Below are positions 17,431 through 25,709 of a DNA stretch of 42,058 nucleotides, one piece after another. The DNA lies in assembly GCA_965554225.1 (NCBI GenBank), contig CBEVZC010000011.1, forward strand, positions 1 through 42,058, given 5' to 3'. The position numbers and the translations under genes are program-made. This DNA comes from BMS3ABIN04 sp965554225 (GTDB taxonomy: Bacteria > Bacteroidota > Ignavibacteria > Ignavibacteriales > Melioribacteraceae). The first letter of the stretch is position 1; each line of letters begins with the position of its first letter. The notes beneath the pieces are model-generated. The model made no database searches, had not been told where the DNA came from, and saw only the letters and a list, made by a program, of their open reading frames with translations.

Positions 17431-18225
17431 TTATTCAATAATTTTCTCTGATTTAAGAATTTCATAAGTAATTATTTTTCTCAATTTCAAATCTGTTTTT
17501 TTGCCAATATCCATATTCATAGCAAAAATCCATATATTTTGTTCTTTCTCAATATAACCGACAAGCCAGCCTATTTGCGGATTTGTTTTCGTTTCCCAGC
17601 CGGATTTTGAATGAATTATATAATTTGACGTTGAATCCGTAATCATAATTTTTTTTACTATTGAGATATTTCTTTGTCTGAACGGCAATAAATTGTTAAC
17701 AAGACGATTTAAGAAATTTATTTGTTCCATAGCAGAAATCTTTAAATCCCCCTCAAGCCAAAAGTTATCTACTTTTCCGCCCATTAATTGATTACCGTAT
17801 TTAACTTTGTTAATCCATTTTTGCATCCGGGCGGTTCCAATTTTTCTAGCCAGTTCCTGATAAAACCAAACACAGGAAACACCAATTGCACTTTTCATAT
17901 TCTGGTCTTTATTCCATTCACTCCAGCCTCTGTCAATTCCATCCCATTTTATTATTTCATTTTCGTTTTTTATAACCTTGGTTTCAAGTGCAATTAAAGA
18001 ATTAAGAATTTTAAAAGTGGATGCCGGAATGTAAAAAGTTTCGGAACGGGCTTTAATAAATATTTTGTATTGTTTTGATTTAAGATTATACAAAACAAAG
18101 GTTCCGTGCGTATTGTTTTTATTAAAAAACTTTCCCCAATCATTTCCTGTCTTTTGGGAATTCCAGCAGGAAAAAATGAACAGGGAAACAAAAAATATAA
18201 GAAGTTTTATTTTCACTTTAGTCAT
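17431..18225 (-). CDS. class D (OXA-type) beta-lactamase, probable lipoprotein
   Basis: The 264-residue protein has every class D landmark: STFK at 69-72 (nucleophile Ser and the Lys that is carboxylated in this family), SCV at 117-119 (SxV motif), YGN at 143-145, FWLEG at 155-159 including the Trp that shields the carboxy-lysine, and KSG at 207-209. Class D enzymes hydrolyse penicillins and sometimes cephalosporins or carbapenems; the spectrum here cannot be inferred. The N-terminus is a signal peptide ending IFSC (Cys 20), suggesting a membrane-anchored lipoprotein. BlaR/MecR sensor domains share this fold, but no membrane protease domain is attached. Half of an attC-like element lies about 110 bases upstream. 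Confidence 0.9.
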   Translation of the reverse strand: MTKVKIKLLIFFVSLFIFSCWNSQKTGNDWGKFFNKNNTHGTFVLYNLKSKQYKIFIKARSETFYIPASTFKILNSLIALETKVIKNENEIIKWDGIDRGWSEWNKDQNMKSAIGVSCVWFYQELARKIGTARMQKWINKVKYGNQLMGGKVDNFWLEGDLKISAMEQINFLNRLVNNLLPFRQRNISIVKKIMITDSTSNYIIHSKSGWETKTNPQIGWLVGYIEKEQNIWIFAMNMDIGKKTDLKLRKIITYEILKSEKIIE

Positions 18226-18336
18226 TATTTAATTATTTGACAGTCGTTTAATTTTTAATAAAATCTTTATTTTGTATAATCTTTACTGGAATAGGTTCCT
18301 TTATTCGAATCACTTTAATTATTTGTATTTTCCCAA

Positions 18337-18361
18337 GCATTACGTATAGCCATTGTTATAC
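18337..18361 (-). repeat. half of an attC-like palindrome
   Basis: On the minus strand this reads GTATAAC, a short AAT-type spacer, then GGCTATACGTAATGCT. That 16-base segment is identical to the left arm (plus one base) of the attC-like element at 32206-32221, and both lie just downstream of a gene in the same relative orientation. The right arm is absent here, so it looks like a truncated copy. Confidence 0.5.
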
Positions 18362-18387
18362 AATGTAATTCTTCGTCATAATATCAA

Positions 18388-19530
18388 TTAAAGATATTTA
18401 TACGGATATTCTTTGTTGCGTTTCTGGAATGAAATAATTTTCTGATTTTGAATTATTCCACAATTTATTTCTATTGCTTTTGATATAGTTCTATCGTTTT
18501 CCCATGCTTTTTGTCCACTCATAACAATTGGAAGAAAAGGCAATAAAGCCTCAGAAATATCCCATGAAGCAGAATTCCAATAATAACTTGGGCTATGGTC
18601 AACAGAATAATAAAATTTACCATCAACATTAATCATCGGGTGTTCGAATGATGTAGGTTTTGCACACCAAAATCCCATCCCTTCGTCACAGCTTATATCA
18701 ATAATAAGAGTACCTTTCATCAACTTATCTGCATTATATTCAGGTACAAACATTAATGGACGCTCAATATCTTGAAGAGTGCCATTAACAATTATTTGCA
18801 CGTCTGATAATACTTCTGAAAGTGGGCGGGTGCTACCGTCAGGTTCAACTGATAGTAAGTTTCCTGAATCGTCACTAATCATTTGTTTAAATATTACTGT
18901 AGGCAATTGAACACCAACATCGGTTGGCTTTCGACGGGTATATACAGTAATGTTAGTTGCCCCCTGTCCCTGCAACGCATAAACCGCTCCTCGACTTACA
19001 GAACCAAAGCTAAATATCACTGCTTTTCGTGGTTTTCCATAATTCCCTATAACACCTATAAGGTTTAAGGCATGATTTACACCGGCATAGCCTGCAATTT
19101 CATTGTTTTTGTAAAAAATATGCATGTTTTTATCACCCGATCTACTCCATTTAAACATTTGTTCCCATGCAATAAGCGTTAATTTTCTTTCAATGGATAT
19201 TTGAGTAATTTCTTTTTGTTGTACACAATGTGGCCAGCCCCAAACAATTGCACCTTCGTGTACTTGAGCCAAATCTTCTACTAAAGGTTTGGGTATAATC
19301 ACACAATCAAAATCCTTCAGTATTTCTTCCCGGGAGGCAACTCGTCCTGATGTAAGTTTGGCTATTGTGCTATCATCCACTCCAAATCTCAATCCATATC
19401 CTACTTCAAATGTAATGTGTTTTCGAAACCTCAGAGGAATACGTTTTATATGTTCAGGATGAATTGCTACTCGTTTTTCATTTTCTTTTAATGATTTTCC
19501 AATCACTCCAACTGTTAATAATTGTATCAT
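18388..19530 (-). CDS. alanine dehydrogenase/PNT family protein, N5-(carboxyethyl)ornithine synthase-like
   Basis: The 380-residue protein has the N-terminal substrate domain of the AlaDH/transhydrogenase family with R20 in EKRVAIHPEH, K81 in IIPKPL and H101 in WGWPHC, matching the conserved Arg, Lys and His of alanine dehydrogenase. A Rossmann loop SFGSVSRGA (about 174-182) and KGTLIIDISCDEG (272-284) follow. The segments AGYAGVNHAL and YYSVDHSPSYYW recall N5-(carboxyethyl)ornithine synthase, which condenses pyruvate with the side-chain amine of ornithine or lysine. Lysine-pathway saccharopine dehydrogenases share parts of this fold and cannot be excluded. The gene has attC-like sequence on its 3' side and a weaker inverted repeat on its 5' side. 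Confidence 0.65.
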   Translation of the reverse strand: MIQLLTVGVIGKSLKENEKRVAIHPEHIKRIPLRFRKHITFEVGYGLRFGVDDSTIAKLTSGRVASREEILKDFDCVIIPKPLVEDLAQVHEGAIVWGWPHCVQQKEITQISIERKLTLIAWEQMFKWSRSGDKNMHIFYKNNEIAGYAGVNHALNLIGVIGNYGKPRKAVIFSFGSVSRGAVYALQGQGATNITVYTRRKPTDVGVQLPTVIFKQMISDDSGNLLSVEPDGSTRPLSEVLSDVQIIVNGTLQDIERPLMFVPEYNADKLMKGTLIIDISCDEGMGFWCAKPTSFEHPMINVDGKFYYSVDHSPSYYWNSASWDISEALLPFLPIVMSGQKAWENDRTISKAIEINCGIIQNQKIISFQKRNKEYPYKYL

Positions 19531-19569
19531 TTTTTTTTATCTTGTATAATATCTTAATAAGCTTATTGC

Positions 19570-19615
19570 GTATATTCGGTAGTATGAGGGTTATTACTAA
19601 TAGCGTATACTATGA
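19570..19615. repeat. imperfect inverted repeat upstream of the ceo-like gene
   Basis: Arms GTATATTCGGTAGTA and TTACTAATAGCGTATAC pair imperfectly around a loop near TGAGGG. It has the size and place expected of a decayed attC site ahead of a cassette gene, but it lacks clear core sites. A perfect 12-base palindrome AATAAGCTTATT at 19556-19567 abuts it. Confidence 0.3.
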
Positions 19616-19698
19616 AATAAGTTTTTTTGTAAATTATTCATTAAAACTAAATATTAAAGTATAAAAAATTAAGAAAATATCAAAAATCAAACAGATTT

Positions 19699-20832
19699 CT
19701 AATTGCCGAGTTTAAATCCCAAACCGCCGATAATGGTTTTTGCTTTTTCGGCAATTTCTTTAGATTCAAATGAAAGTCTGAAAGTACCGCCGGCGCCGTC
19801 TCTAATCTTAAGTAGTTCAATATCTTTAATATTTATTTCCGCTTCGAAAAGTTTTGCGGATATTTTACTTATTACACCGGGTTCATCTTTAACGTAAATA
19901 TAAATATCATAAATTGGTGTAATAAAGCCTTTTGTATTCTGAGGTATTTCGTCGCGGTTCTGCCGCGCTGAATCGAAATATTCGGATAAGTGAGTTGAAT
20001 CATTAACTAACACCCATAATTTTACTTTATTAAGTTCGTAGGAAAATTTATCGAGTGCGGTAAGGATTTGGTTTTTATTATTTTCGATAATTGGTTCCCA
20101 AATTTTATAATCGCTCGATGCAATTCTTGTCATATTTCTAAATCCGCCTGCTGCAAGATCGAGGAAATTATAATTCTCGGTTTTTAGCGATGCGGTATTT
20201 ACTAAAGCAACGGATAAAAGCTGGGGGAGGTGACTTACGCTTGCGGCAATTACATCATGCTGTTTTGCGGGAATATGTAAAATATTAGCGCCGAGTGTTT
20301 CTATAATTTTTTGGAATTCGGTTAGCTTACTATTACCGGTTAAATTTTCCGTTACTATAAAGACAGAATTTTCAAAAAGAAGGGGATCGGAGTTTTCATA
20401 ACCGCTTTTTTCTTTCCCCATCATAGGATGACTGCCGACATAAATTCCTTTCCCGGTATTGAGCATATTCCATTTTTCGAAGAAAATATTTTTTACGCTG
20501 CATACATCGGTTAGAATGTTGTTTTCATTTAGAAGCGGTATAATATCTTCAAAAACCTTTAGAGATAAATCAACTGGAAGGCATAGAATAATCAGGTCAA
20601 AATTAATAGCTTCGTCAATAGAATTCAATTGCGAATCAATTACTTTTTCATTTAAAGCCGAAGTGATAACATCATCTAAATCATAAGCTGCAATATAGAA
20701 CGCCGAATGCGAATTTTTAAGTGCTTTTGCAATCGATCCGCCAATTAGTCCCAATCCGATTATTGCAATTTTTTGAATTTCCAATTCACTTTCCGTATTA
20801 CTTTTAAATTTTGAGGGAATAGGGAAGTACAA
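19699..20832 (-). CDS. tyrA: prephenate dehydrogenase with C-terminal ACT domain
   Basis: The enzyme oxidises and decarboxylates prephenate to 4-hydroxyphenylpyruvate in tyrosine synthesis. It has the NAD motif IGLGLIGGSIAKAL, the catalytic-region segment GSHPMMGKEKSGYE, and the helical dimer domain with SHLPQLLSVALV. The last 75 residues are an ACT domain (DIYIYVKDEPGVISKISAKL), the usual site of feedback control by an amino acid. The longest frame starts at a TTG at 20832 with no ribosome binding site. A TTG at 20784, preceded by GGAAAG and giving MEIQKIAIIGLG, is a plausible alternative. It follows aroF by about 65 bases, so both are part of one aromatic amino-acid unit. Confidence 0.93.
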   Translation of the reverse strand: MYFPIPSKFKSNTESELEIQKIAIIGLGLIGGSIAKALKNSHSAFYIAAYDLDDVITSALNEKVIDSQLNSIDEAINFDLIILCLPVDLSLKVFEDIIPLLNENNILTDVCSVKNIFFEKWNMLNTGKGIYVGSHPMMGKEKSGYENSDPLLFENSVFIVTENLTGNSKLTEFQKIIETLGANILHIPAKQHDVIAASVSHLPQLLSVALVNTASLKTENYNFLDLAAGGFRNMTRIASSDYKIWEPIIENNKNQILTALDKFSYELNKVKLWVLVNDSTHLSEYFDSARQNRDEIPQNTKGFITPIYDIYIYVKDEPGVISKISAKLFEAEINIKDIELLKIRDGAGGTFRLSFESKEIAEKAKTIIGGLGFKLGN

Positions 20833-20873
20833 ATATTAAAACTATCTAAAACAAAACGTATATTTTAATTTTT

Positions 20874-20900
20874 AACTCCTAACTCCTAACTTCTAACTAT
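20874..20900. repeat. heptamer direct repeat between aroF and tyrA
   Basis: AACTCCT, AACTCCT, AACTTCT and a partial fourth unit occur in tandem, covering the aroF stop codon on the minus strand. It is a short slippage-prone repeat without a known role. Confidence 0.6.
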
Positions 20901-21910
20901 ATTTTCCTTCCGATCGCGTTAGCAATCAGTTTAAGTTCTTTTACTAAGTTTAAATAAGTATCGGGTAAAAGAGCCTGCGGCCCGTCGGAAAAAGCATTTT
21001 CCGGATCGTTATGAATTTCAATCATCAGACCGTCTGCACCTGCAGCCACAGCCGCGCGAGCCATCGGAGGCACTTGGTCCCGGAGTCCGGTTGCATGAGA
21101 CGGATCAGCTATAACCGGTAAATGACTTCTTTTATGAACAACGGGAATTGCAGAAAGATCAAAGGTATTTCTGGTATATTTTTCGAATGTTCTAATTCCT
21201 CTTTCACAAAGCATCACGTTTTTATTCCCGCCGGCTAAGAGATATTCGGCAGACATTAGCCATTCTTGTATTAAAGCGGAAAGTCCGCGCTTAAGCATAA
21301 TAGGTTTATCGGTTTTACCAAGCTCTTTCAGAAGAGAGAAGTTCTGCATGTTTCTTGCACCGACTTGATATATATCGGTGTATTTGTAAATCAATTCAAT
21401 ATGGTCAATCTGCATCACTTCGGTTATTACGAGCAAATTATATTCATCGGCTGCCGCGCGGATAAGTTTTAGTCCTTCTTCTCCCAATCCTTGGAATGAA
21501 TAAGGCGACGAGCGAGGCTTAAAAGCACCGCCCCGCAGTATTTTTGCTCCCGATTTTGCAACGACTTCTGCCAAAGTAAAAATTTGTTTTTCACTTTCAA
21601 TGGAACATGGTCCTACCATTAAAACCAATTGATCGTTCCCAATTTCAACATCCTTAATTTTAATTTTAGTCCCGTCTTCATTAAAACTCCGGCTGGCTAA
21701 TTTATAAGGATCCGTAATTTTATAAACATCGGCAACACCGTCCAATATTTTTATTTTACGAATATCGAAATTAGGTTTAACTCCAATTGCGCCTAGTATC
21801 GTTCTTTCAACGCCTGTAGATTTATGGATTTGGAATCCATAATCTTCTAAGTGTTTTACAATATCATCTATTTGTTTGTCGCTTGCTTTATTATTTAGAA
21901 TTACAATCAC
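20897..21910 (-). CDS. aroF: 3-deoxy-7-phosphoheptulonate synthase (DAHP synthase, type I beta)
   Basis: The 337-residue enzyme joins phosphoenolpyruvate and erythrose 4-phosphate in the first step of aromatic amino-acid synthesis. An N-terminal ferredoxin-like regulatory domain (about residues 1-70) precedes the aldolase-type barrel with GPCSIES, RGGAFKPRSSPYSFQG, VGARNMQNF, KRGLSA, CERGIRTFE and ADPSHATG. This domain order is that of the Thermotoga-type enzyme, in which the N-domain mediates feedback inhibition; regulation here is inferred. The start is a GTG with GGAG seven bases upstream. It lies 15 bases after the DUF1684 gene and just before tyrA. Confidence 0.95.
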   Translation of the reverse strand: MIVILNNKASDKQIDDIVKHLEDYGFQIHKSTGVERTILGAIGVKPNFDIRKIKILDGVADVYKITDPYKLASRSFNEDGTKIKIKDVEIGNDQLVLMVGPCSIESEKQIFTLAEVVAKSGAKILRGGAFKPRSSPYSFQGLGEEGLKLIRAAADEYNLLVITEVMQIDHIELIYKYTDIYQVGARNMQNFSLLKELGKTDKPIMLKRGLSALIQEWLMSAEYLLAGGNKNVMLCERGIRTFEKYTRNTFDLSAIPVVHKRSHLPVIADPSHATGLRDQVPPMARAAVAAGADGLMIEIHNDPENAFSDGPQALLPDTYLNLVKELKLIANAIGRKI

Positions 21911-21925
21911 TTTACTTCTCCGTAA

Positions 21926-22549
21926 TTATTCATGAAATTTTTTCTCACCGGCTTCAATGGCTAAATCAATAAAATCTTCTCTTGTAGGAACAGCACAAGT
22001 ATAATTAGCACTATATGCACAATAAGGGTTAAAAGCTAAATTAAAATCAATTGTGTATATGTGATTCGGATCACTATTTAATTCAAATTCAAGATATCTT
22101 CCTACTCCGTAAGTCTCTTCATTTGTTGTTTTATCCGTAAACCAAATACTGTAATATACGGCACCTTTTTTTGCCAAATTTTTATAGACATTCAATTTAT
22201 AGTTTTTGTTGTTTTTATTAAACGTAAGATAACCGAATCGTACGGCTTTTCTTGCTTCACCTTTAGTCCCGTAAACGGTAATAGTATCTTGCTTAGCGTT
22301 CTCCGTAAGCTTGCTTTGAAAAACCCAATCAGGATCAACATCATAATAATTTAGTGCATGGAAATTTGCTTTCGTGTCCTGATTAAAAGGGGAATTGGCA
22401 TCGTTCATAAATTCCAAGTTTTTCGTTTCTCTTGATGTTCTGACTTGGGCAATATACTTTTCCTGTTCGGGTGTATATTTTTTACCGCATGAAGTAAAAA
22501 TAAGTTGAGCTGTAATAAGTATGACAATTGTAATTAAAACTTTTTTCAT
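21926..22549 (-). CDS. DUF1684-family lipoprotein
   Basis: The product is about 207 residues with a signal peptide and a lipobox ending LIFTSC, so it is probably anchored in the envelope. The C-terminal motif FNLAFNPYCAYSANYTCAVP and the following AIEAGEKKF are typical of DUF1684 proteins, whose function is not established. The ATG at 22549 is chosen because AAGGA lies ahead of it and the signal peptide then begins MKKVL. An upstream in-frame start at 22573 would overlap the mutS stop. It sits between mutS and aroF with short gaps and is probably co-transcribed. Confidence 0.85.
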   Translation of the reverse strand: MKKVLITIVILITAQLIFTSCGKKYTPEQEKYIAQVRTSRETKNLEFMNDANSPFNQDTKANFHALNYYDVDPDWVFQSKLTENAKQDTITVYGTKGEARKAVRFGYLTFNKNNKNYKLNVYKNLAKKGAVYYSIWFTDKTTNEETYGVGRYLEFELNSDPNHIYTIDFNLAFNPYCAYSANYTCAVPTREDFIDLAIEAGEKKFHE

Positions 22550-22562
22550 GGAAAAAATTCCT

Positions 22563-25175
22563 TTATTTATCATCTTTAATCTTTTTCTTCAATTCATTTA
22601 ATCTGTTCAAAGCTTCGACCGGTGTTAAATTATTTATTTCCAAATCGGAAATTTCTTTCCGGATTTCATCATCTTTAAATTCAAATAAATTTATTTGAAT
22701 ATCGTTTTCCTTTTTCATCTTAGCAAGTTTTGCCTTTTTCATTTCAACCGGAGTTAATTCTTTACCTTCAAGGTTCTCCAATATTTCTTTTGCCCTGTTT
22801 GTAACAACCATCGGCAGACCCGCCATTTGTCCTACTTGAATTCCGTAGCTATGATCAGCGCCGCCGGAAGAAACCTTATGCAAAAATATAACTTTATCTC
22901 CATATTCCCGAACTTCAACTTTGAAATTTTTTATTCTCGGGAAAATAGCAGACATTTCGTTTAACTCGTGATAGTGAGTAGCGAAGAGTGTTTTAGCCGC
23001 TATTTCAGGATTTTCATGCAGATATTCCGTAATAGCCCATGCAATTGAAATACCGTCGAAGGTACTTGTCCCGCGGCCGATTTCGTCCAAAAGGATTAAA
23101 CTTTTACGGGTAGCGTTATTTAGAATATTTGCCGCTTCCTGCATCTCAACTAGGAATGTACTTTCACCGGCGGAGATATTATCGCTTGCCCCCACACGAG
23201 TGAAAATTTTATCGACAATTCCTATTTGCGCTTCTCCGGCCGGAACGAATGAACCGATTTGAGCGAGTAGTACAATTAAACCGATTTGCCTTAAATAAAC
23301 CGATTTCCCCGCCATATTGGGCCCGGTTAGAATTACAATCTGCGTATCGTTTTTATCCAGAGTACAATTATTGGGAGTAAATTTTTCACCGGGATTTAAT
23401 ATTCTCTCTACAACAGGATGTCTTCCTTCTGTAATGTAAATTTTGTTCGAATTATCAACAGCCGGCTTAACGTAGTTGTATTGTTCGGCGCACTCCGCAA
23501 ATGAATTGTAACAATCGAGCATTGCAATTAACTTGGCGTTTTCTTGAATTATTCCGGCTTTAGCGGCAACCTTTTTTCTAATTTCATTAAATAATTGATA
23601 CTCAAGATCATATATTTTTTCTTCTGCATTCAGAATTTTGTCTTCGTATTCTTTAAGTTCGGGAGTAATAAAACGTTCGCTGTTAACAAGCGTTTGCTTC
23701 CTAATATAATTTTCCGGTATCTTATTTTTATGCGTATTGCTTATTTCGATGTAATAACCGAAGACCTTATTATAACTGACTTTTAACGAAGGAATGTTTG
23801 AGCGTTCCCTTTCCGTCCTTTGTAAATCGGCAATCCAATTTTTAGCATTTTTAGATAAATTTCTTATTTCGTTCAACTCTTCGCTAAAGCCGCTTCGTAT
23901 AACTCCGCCGTCATTTAAACTTAATGGGGGATCGTCTGTAATTGATATTTCTATCAATTCAACTATTTCATCAAGATCACCGAGTCTGCCGTTTATTTTA
24001 TTAATAATATCCGAGCTGAGCTGGTCTAGCAATTGTTTAAGCAGCGGTATTTTTTTTAGCGATGTTTTCAGGTAATTGAGTTCACGCGGGTTTGCACGGC
24101 CTGTGCATACTTTGGAAATTATTCTCTCAAGATCTCCAATTTCTTTAAGCTCTTTTTGTAAATTGCTGCGCACAACCTTGTTCTTATAAAGCTCTTCAAC
24201 TCCCTGTTGTCTCTGTAAAATCGGTTCAAGTTTTATCAATGGAGCCGAAACCCAACGTTTAAGAAGCCTGCTGCCCATTGGTGTGTTTGTTTTATCGAGT
24301 ATGGAAATTAATGTCCCTTCGCTTGTTCCAGCTTGAATTGTGAAAGTAATCTCCAAGTTTCTTTTAGTTGCCGGATCGAGAAGCATAAAATCCGAAGGAT
24401 TATACTTTGACAATTTTATAATGTGAGAGAGATTAGCTTTTTGTGTGTCCTTAAGATAATTAAAAATTGCACCGGCGGCAATTATACCTTGTTCAAGATT
24501 ATCAATCCCGAATCCTTTAAGAGTTTTCGTGTTAAAGTGGGTTAGTAGTAAATCTGCAGCATACTCGTGATTAAACACCCACTCGTCAATTTTTGTAATT
24601 CGTATGGAAGAACTAAATTTGCTGATTATTGGTTCAAGGGAGTGTTTTTGGTTTTTAGAAATTAAAATTTCTGAAGGAGTAATTAGTCCAAGCTGATTTT
24701 GTATGTCATCGTATGGTATTTGATAACAAAAAAATTCGCCTGTTGAAACATCGGTAAAGGAAATTCCTGCAATATCCTTTTCGATATAAACAGACGCTAA
24801 ATAATTATTCTTTGTATGATCAAGAAGCTTATCGGAAAAAGCAACACCGGGCGTAACAACTTCAACTACATCTCTTTTTACAATCCCTTTAGCAAATTTA
24901 GGGTTTTCAACTTGTTCGCAGACTGCTACTCTGTATCCTGCTTTTACCAACTTTGGCAAGTATGTGTCAATTGCATGATGCGGAAAACCGGCGAGCGGTA
25001 CGTTACCGGCTTTGCCGTTCGAACGTTTGGTTAATGTTATTCCCAATACCTTAGAAGCTGTTTTTGCATCTTCCTGAAATGTTTCAAAAAAATCCCCGAC
25101 TCTGAACAAAACTATTGTATCCGGGTAATCTTTTTTTACTTTATTGTATTGAACCATTAATGGTGTAACGCTCAT
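22563..25175 (-). CDS. mutS: DNA mismatch repair protein MutS
   Basis: The 870-residue protein recognises mismatched bases and starts repair. The mismatch-reading N-domain has GDFFETF at 27-33 (F29 and E31 are the base-probing residues). The connector, lever and clamp regions follow, then the ATPase with GPNMAGKS (618-625), the STFLVEM segment, Walker B ILLDEIGRGTS (about 695-705) and the THYHEL segment. The C-terminal LTPVEALNRLNELKK tail matches bacterial MutS1. It heads the mutS, DUF1684, aroF, tyrA gene run. The ATG has no strong ribosome binding site. Confidence 0.97.
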   Translation of the reverse strand: MSVTPLMVQYNKVKKDYPDTIVLFRVGDFFETFQEDAKTASKVLGITLTKRSNGKAGNVPLAGFPHHAIDTYLPKLVKAGYRVAVCEQVENPKFAKGIVKRDVVEVVTPGVAFSDKLLDHTKNNYLASVYIEKDIAGISFTDVSTGEFFCYQIPYDDIQNQLGLITPSEILISKNQKHSLEPIISKFSSSIRITKIDEWVFNHEYAADLLLTHFNTKTLKGFGIDNLEQGIIAAGAIFNYLKDTQKANLSHIIKLSKYNPSDFMLLDPATKRNLEITFTIQAGTSEGTLISILDKTNTPMGSRLLKRWVSAPLIKLEPILQRQQGVEELYKNKVVRSNLQKELKEIGDLERIISKVCTGRANPRELNYLKTSLKKIPLLKQLLDQLSSDIINKINGRLGDLDEIVELIEISITDDPPLSLNDGGVIRSGFSEELNEIRNLSKNAKNWIADLQRTERERSNIPSLKVSYNKVFGYYIEISNTHKNKIPENYIRKQTLVNSERFITPELKEYEDKILNAEEKIYDLEYQLFNEIRKKVAAKAGIIQENAKLIAMLDCYNSFAECAEQYNYVKPAVDNSNKIYITEGRHPVVERILNPGEKFTPNNCTLDKNDTQIVILTGPNMAGKSVYLRQIGLIVLLAQIGSFVPAGEAQIGIVDKIFTRVGASDNISAGESTFLVEMQEAANILNNATRKSLILLDEIGRGTSTFDGISIAWAITEYLHENPEIAAKTLFATHYHELNEMSAIFPRIKNFKVEVREYGDKVIFLHKVSSGGADHSYGIQVGQMAGLPMVVTNRAKEILENLEGKELTPVEMKKAKLAKMKKENDIQINLFEFKDDEIRKEISDLEINNLTPVEALNRLNELKKKIKDDK

Positions 25176-25709
25176 ATCTATATTATCTTGTTACCGGTTA
25201 TTGTATTAATTATCTATTTCAGAAAATTAAAAGTAGCAAATAAAATAGGAAACAAAAATATATGTTAATGAAAAAATAATGTCAATTTTCGGAAAAGAAA
25301 GTGTAAAAGTGATAAAAGTTTTGAATAGATCCGTCAATCGTCAAATTTGAAATGTCAAAGAGGTTAAAAGATTAAAAGGCAAAAAGTGTAGAGGTAAAAA
25401 AAACGAGAGATGAAGAAGTAAAAAGGTAAAAGATTACATATGGAAGGAGTGTATTTAGCAATGGGTATTCGCAAGTATTAAAATTGAAGATAAAAATGCC
25501 GATTCTCTTTTCTTAGTGATTGCTTCCGTAATATAAAATTTACAAACCGGAAAACATGTGAGAATCAGCATTTTATATTGTAAAATAATTATTTGCTCAA
25601 TTTAAGCTTACTTTATTTTATGATCCCCTCTTATTATGTCAATATCAAGATTCCAAGGTTTTTTGAAATAGCTTCTTACTCTATGTTTTTCAGTTAATAC
25701 TTTAGAATT
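25176..25709. other. 534-base region without a recognised gene
   Basis: No coding sequence is supported. The left half is purine-rich low-complexity sequence with repeated AAAAGGTAAAAG-like units. The right half contains a separately listed inverted repeat. It lies between mutS and the 3' end of a decayed cytochrome gene. Confidence 0.6.
25493..25574. repeat. 82-base element with 15-base inverted terminal repeats
   Basis: AAAATGCCGATTCTC at 25493-25507 and GAGAATCAGCATTTT at 25560-25574 are complementary at 14 of 15 positions, with 52 bases between them. A nested TTCCG / CGGAA pair lies inside. It could be a MITE-like remnant or a structured transcript; no T tract follows. Confidence 0.5.

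Noticed and set aside
25320..25440. CRISPR-like or satellite array in the purine-rich stretch after mutS
   Set aside because: The AAAAGG units vary in length and spacing; there are no regular repeats or spacers.
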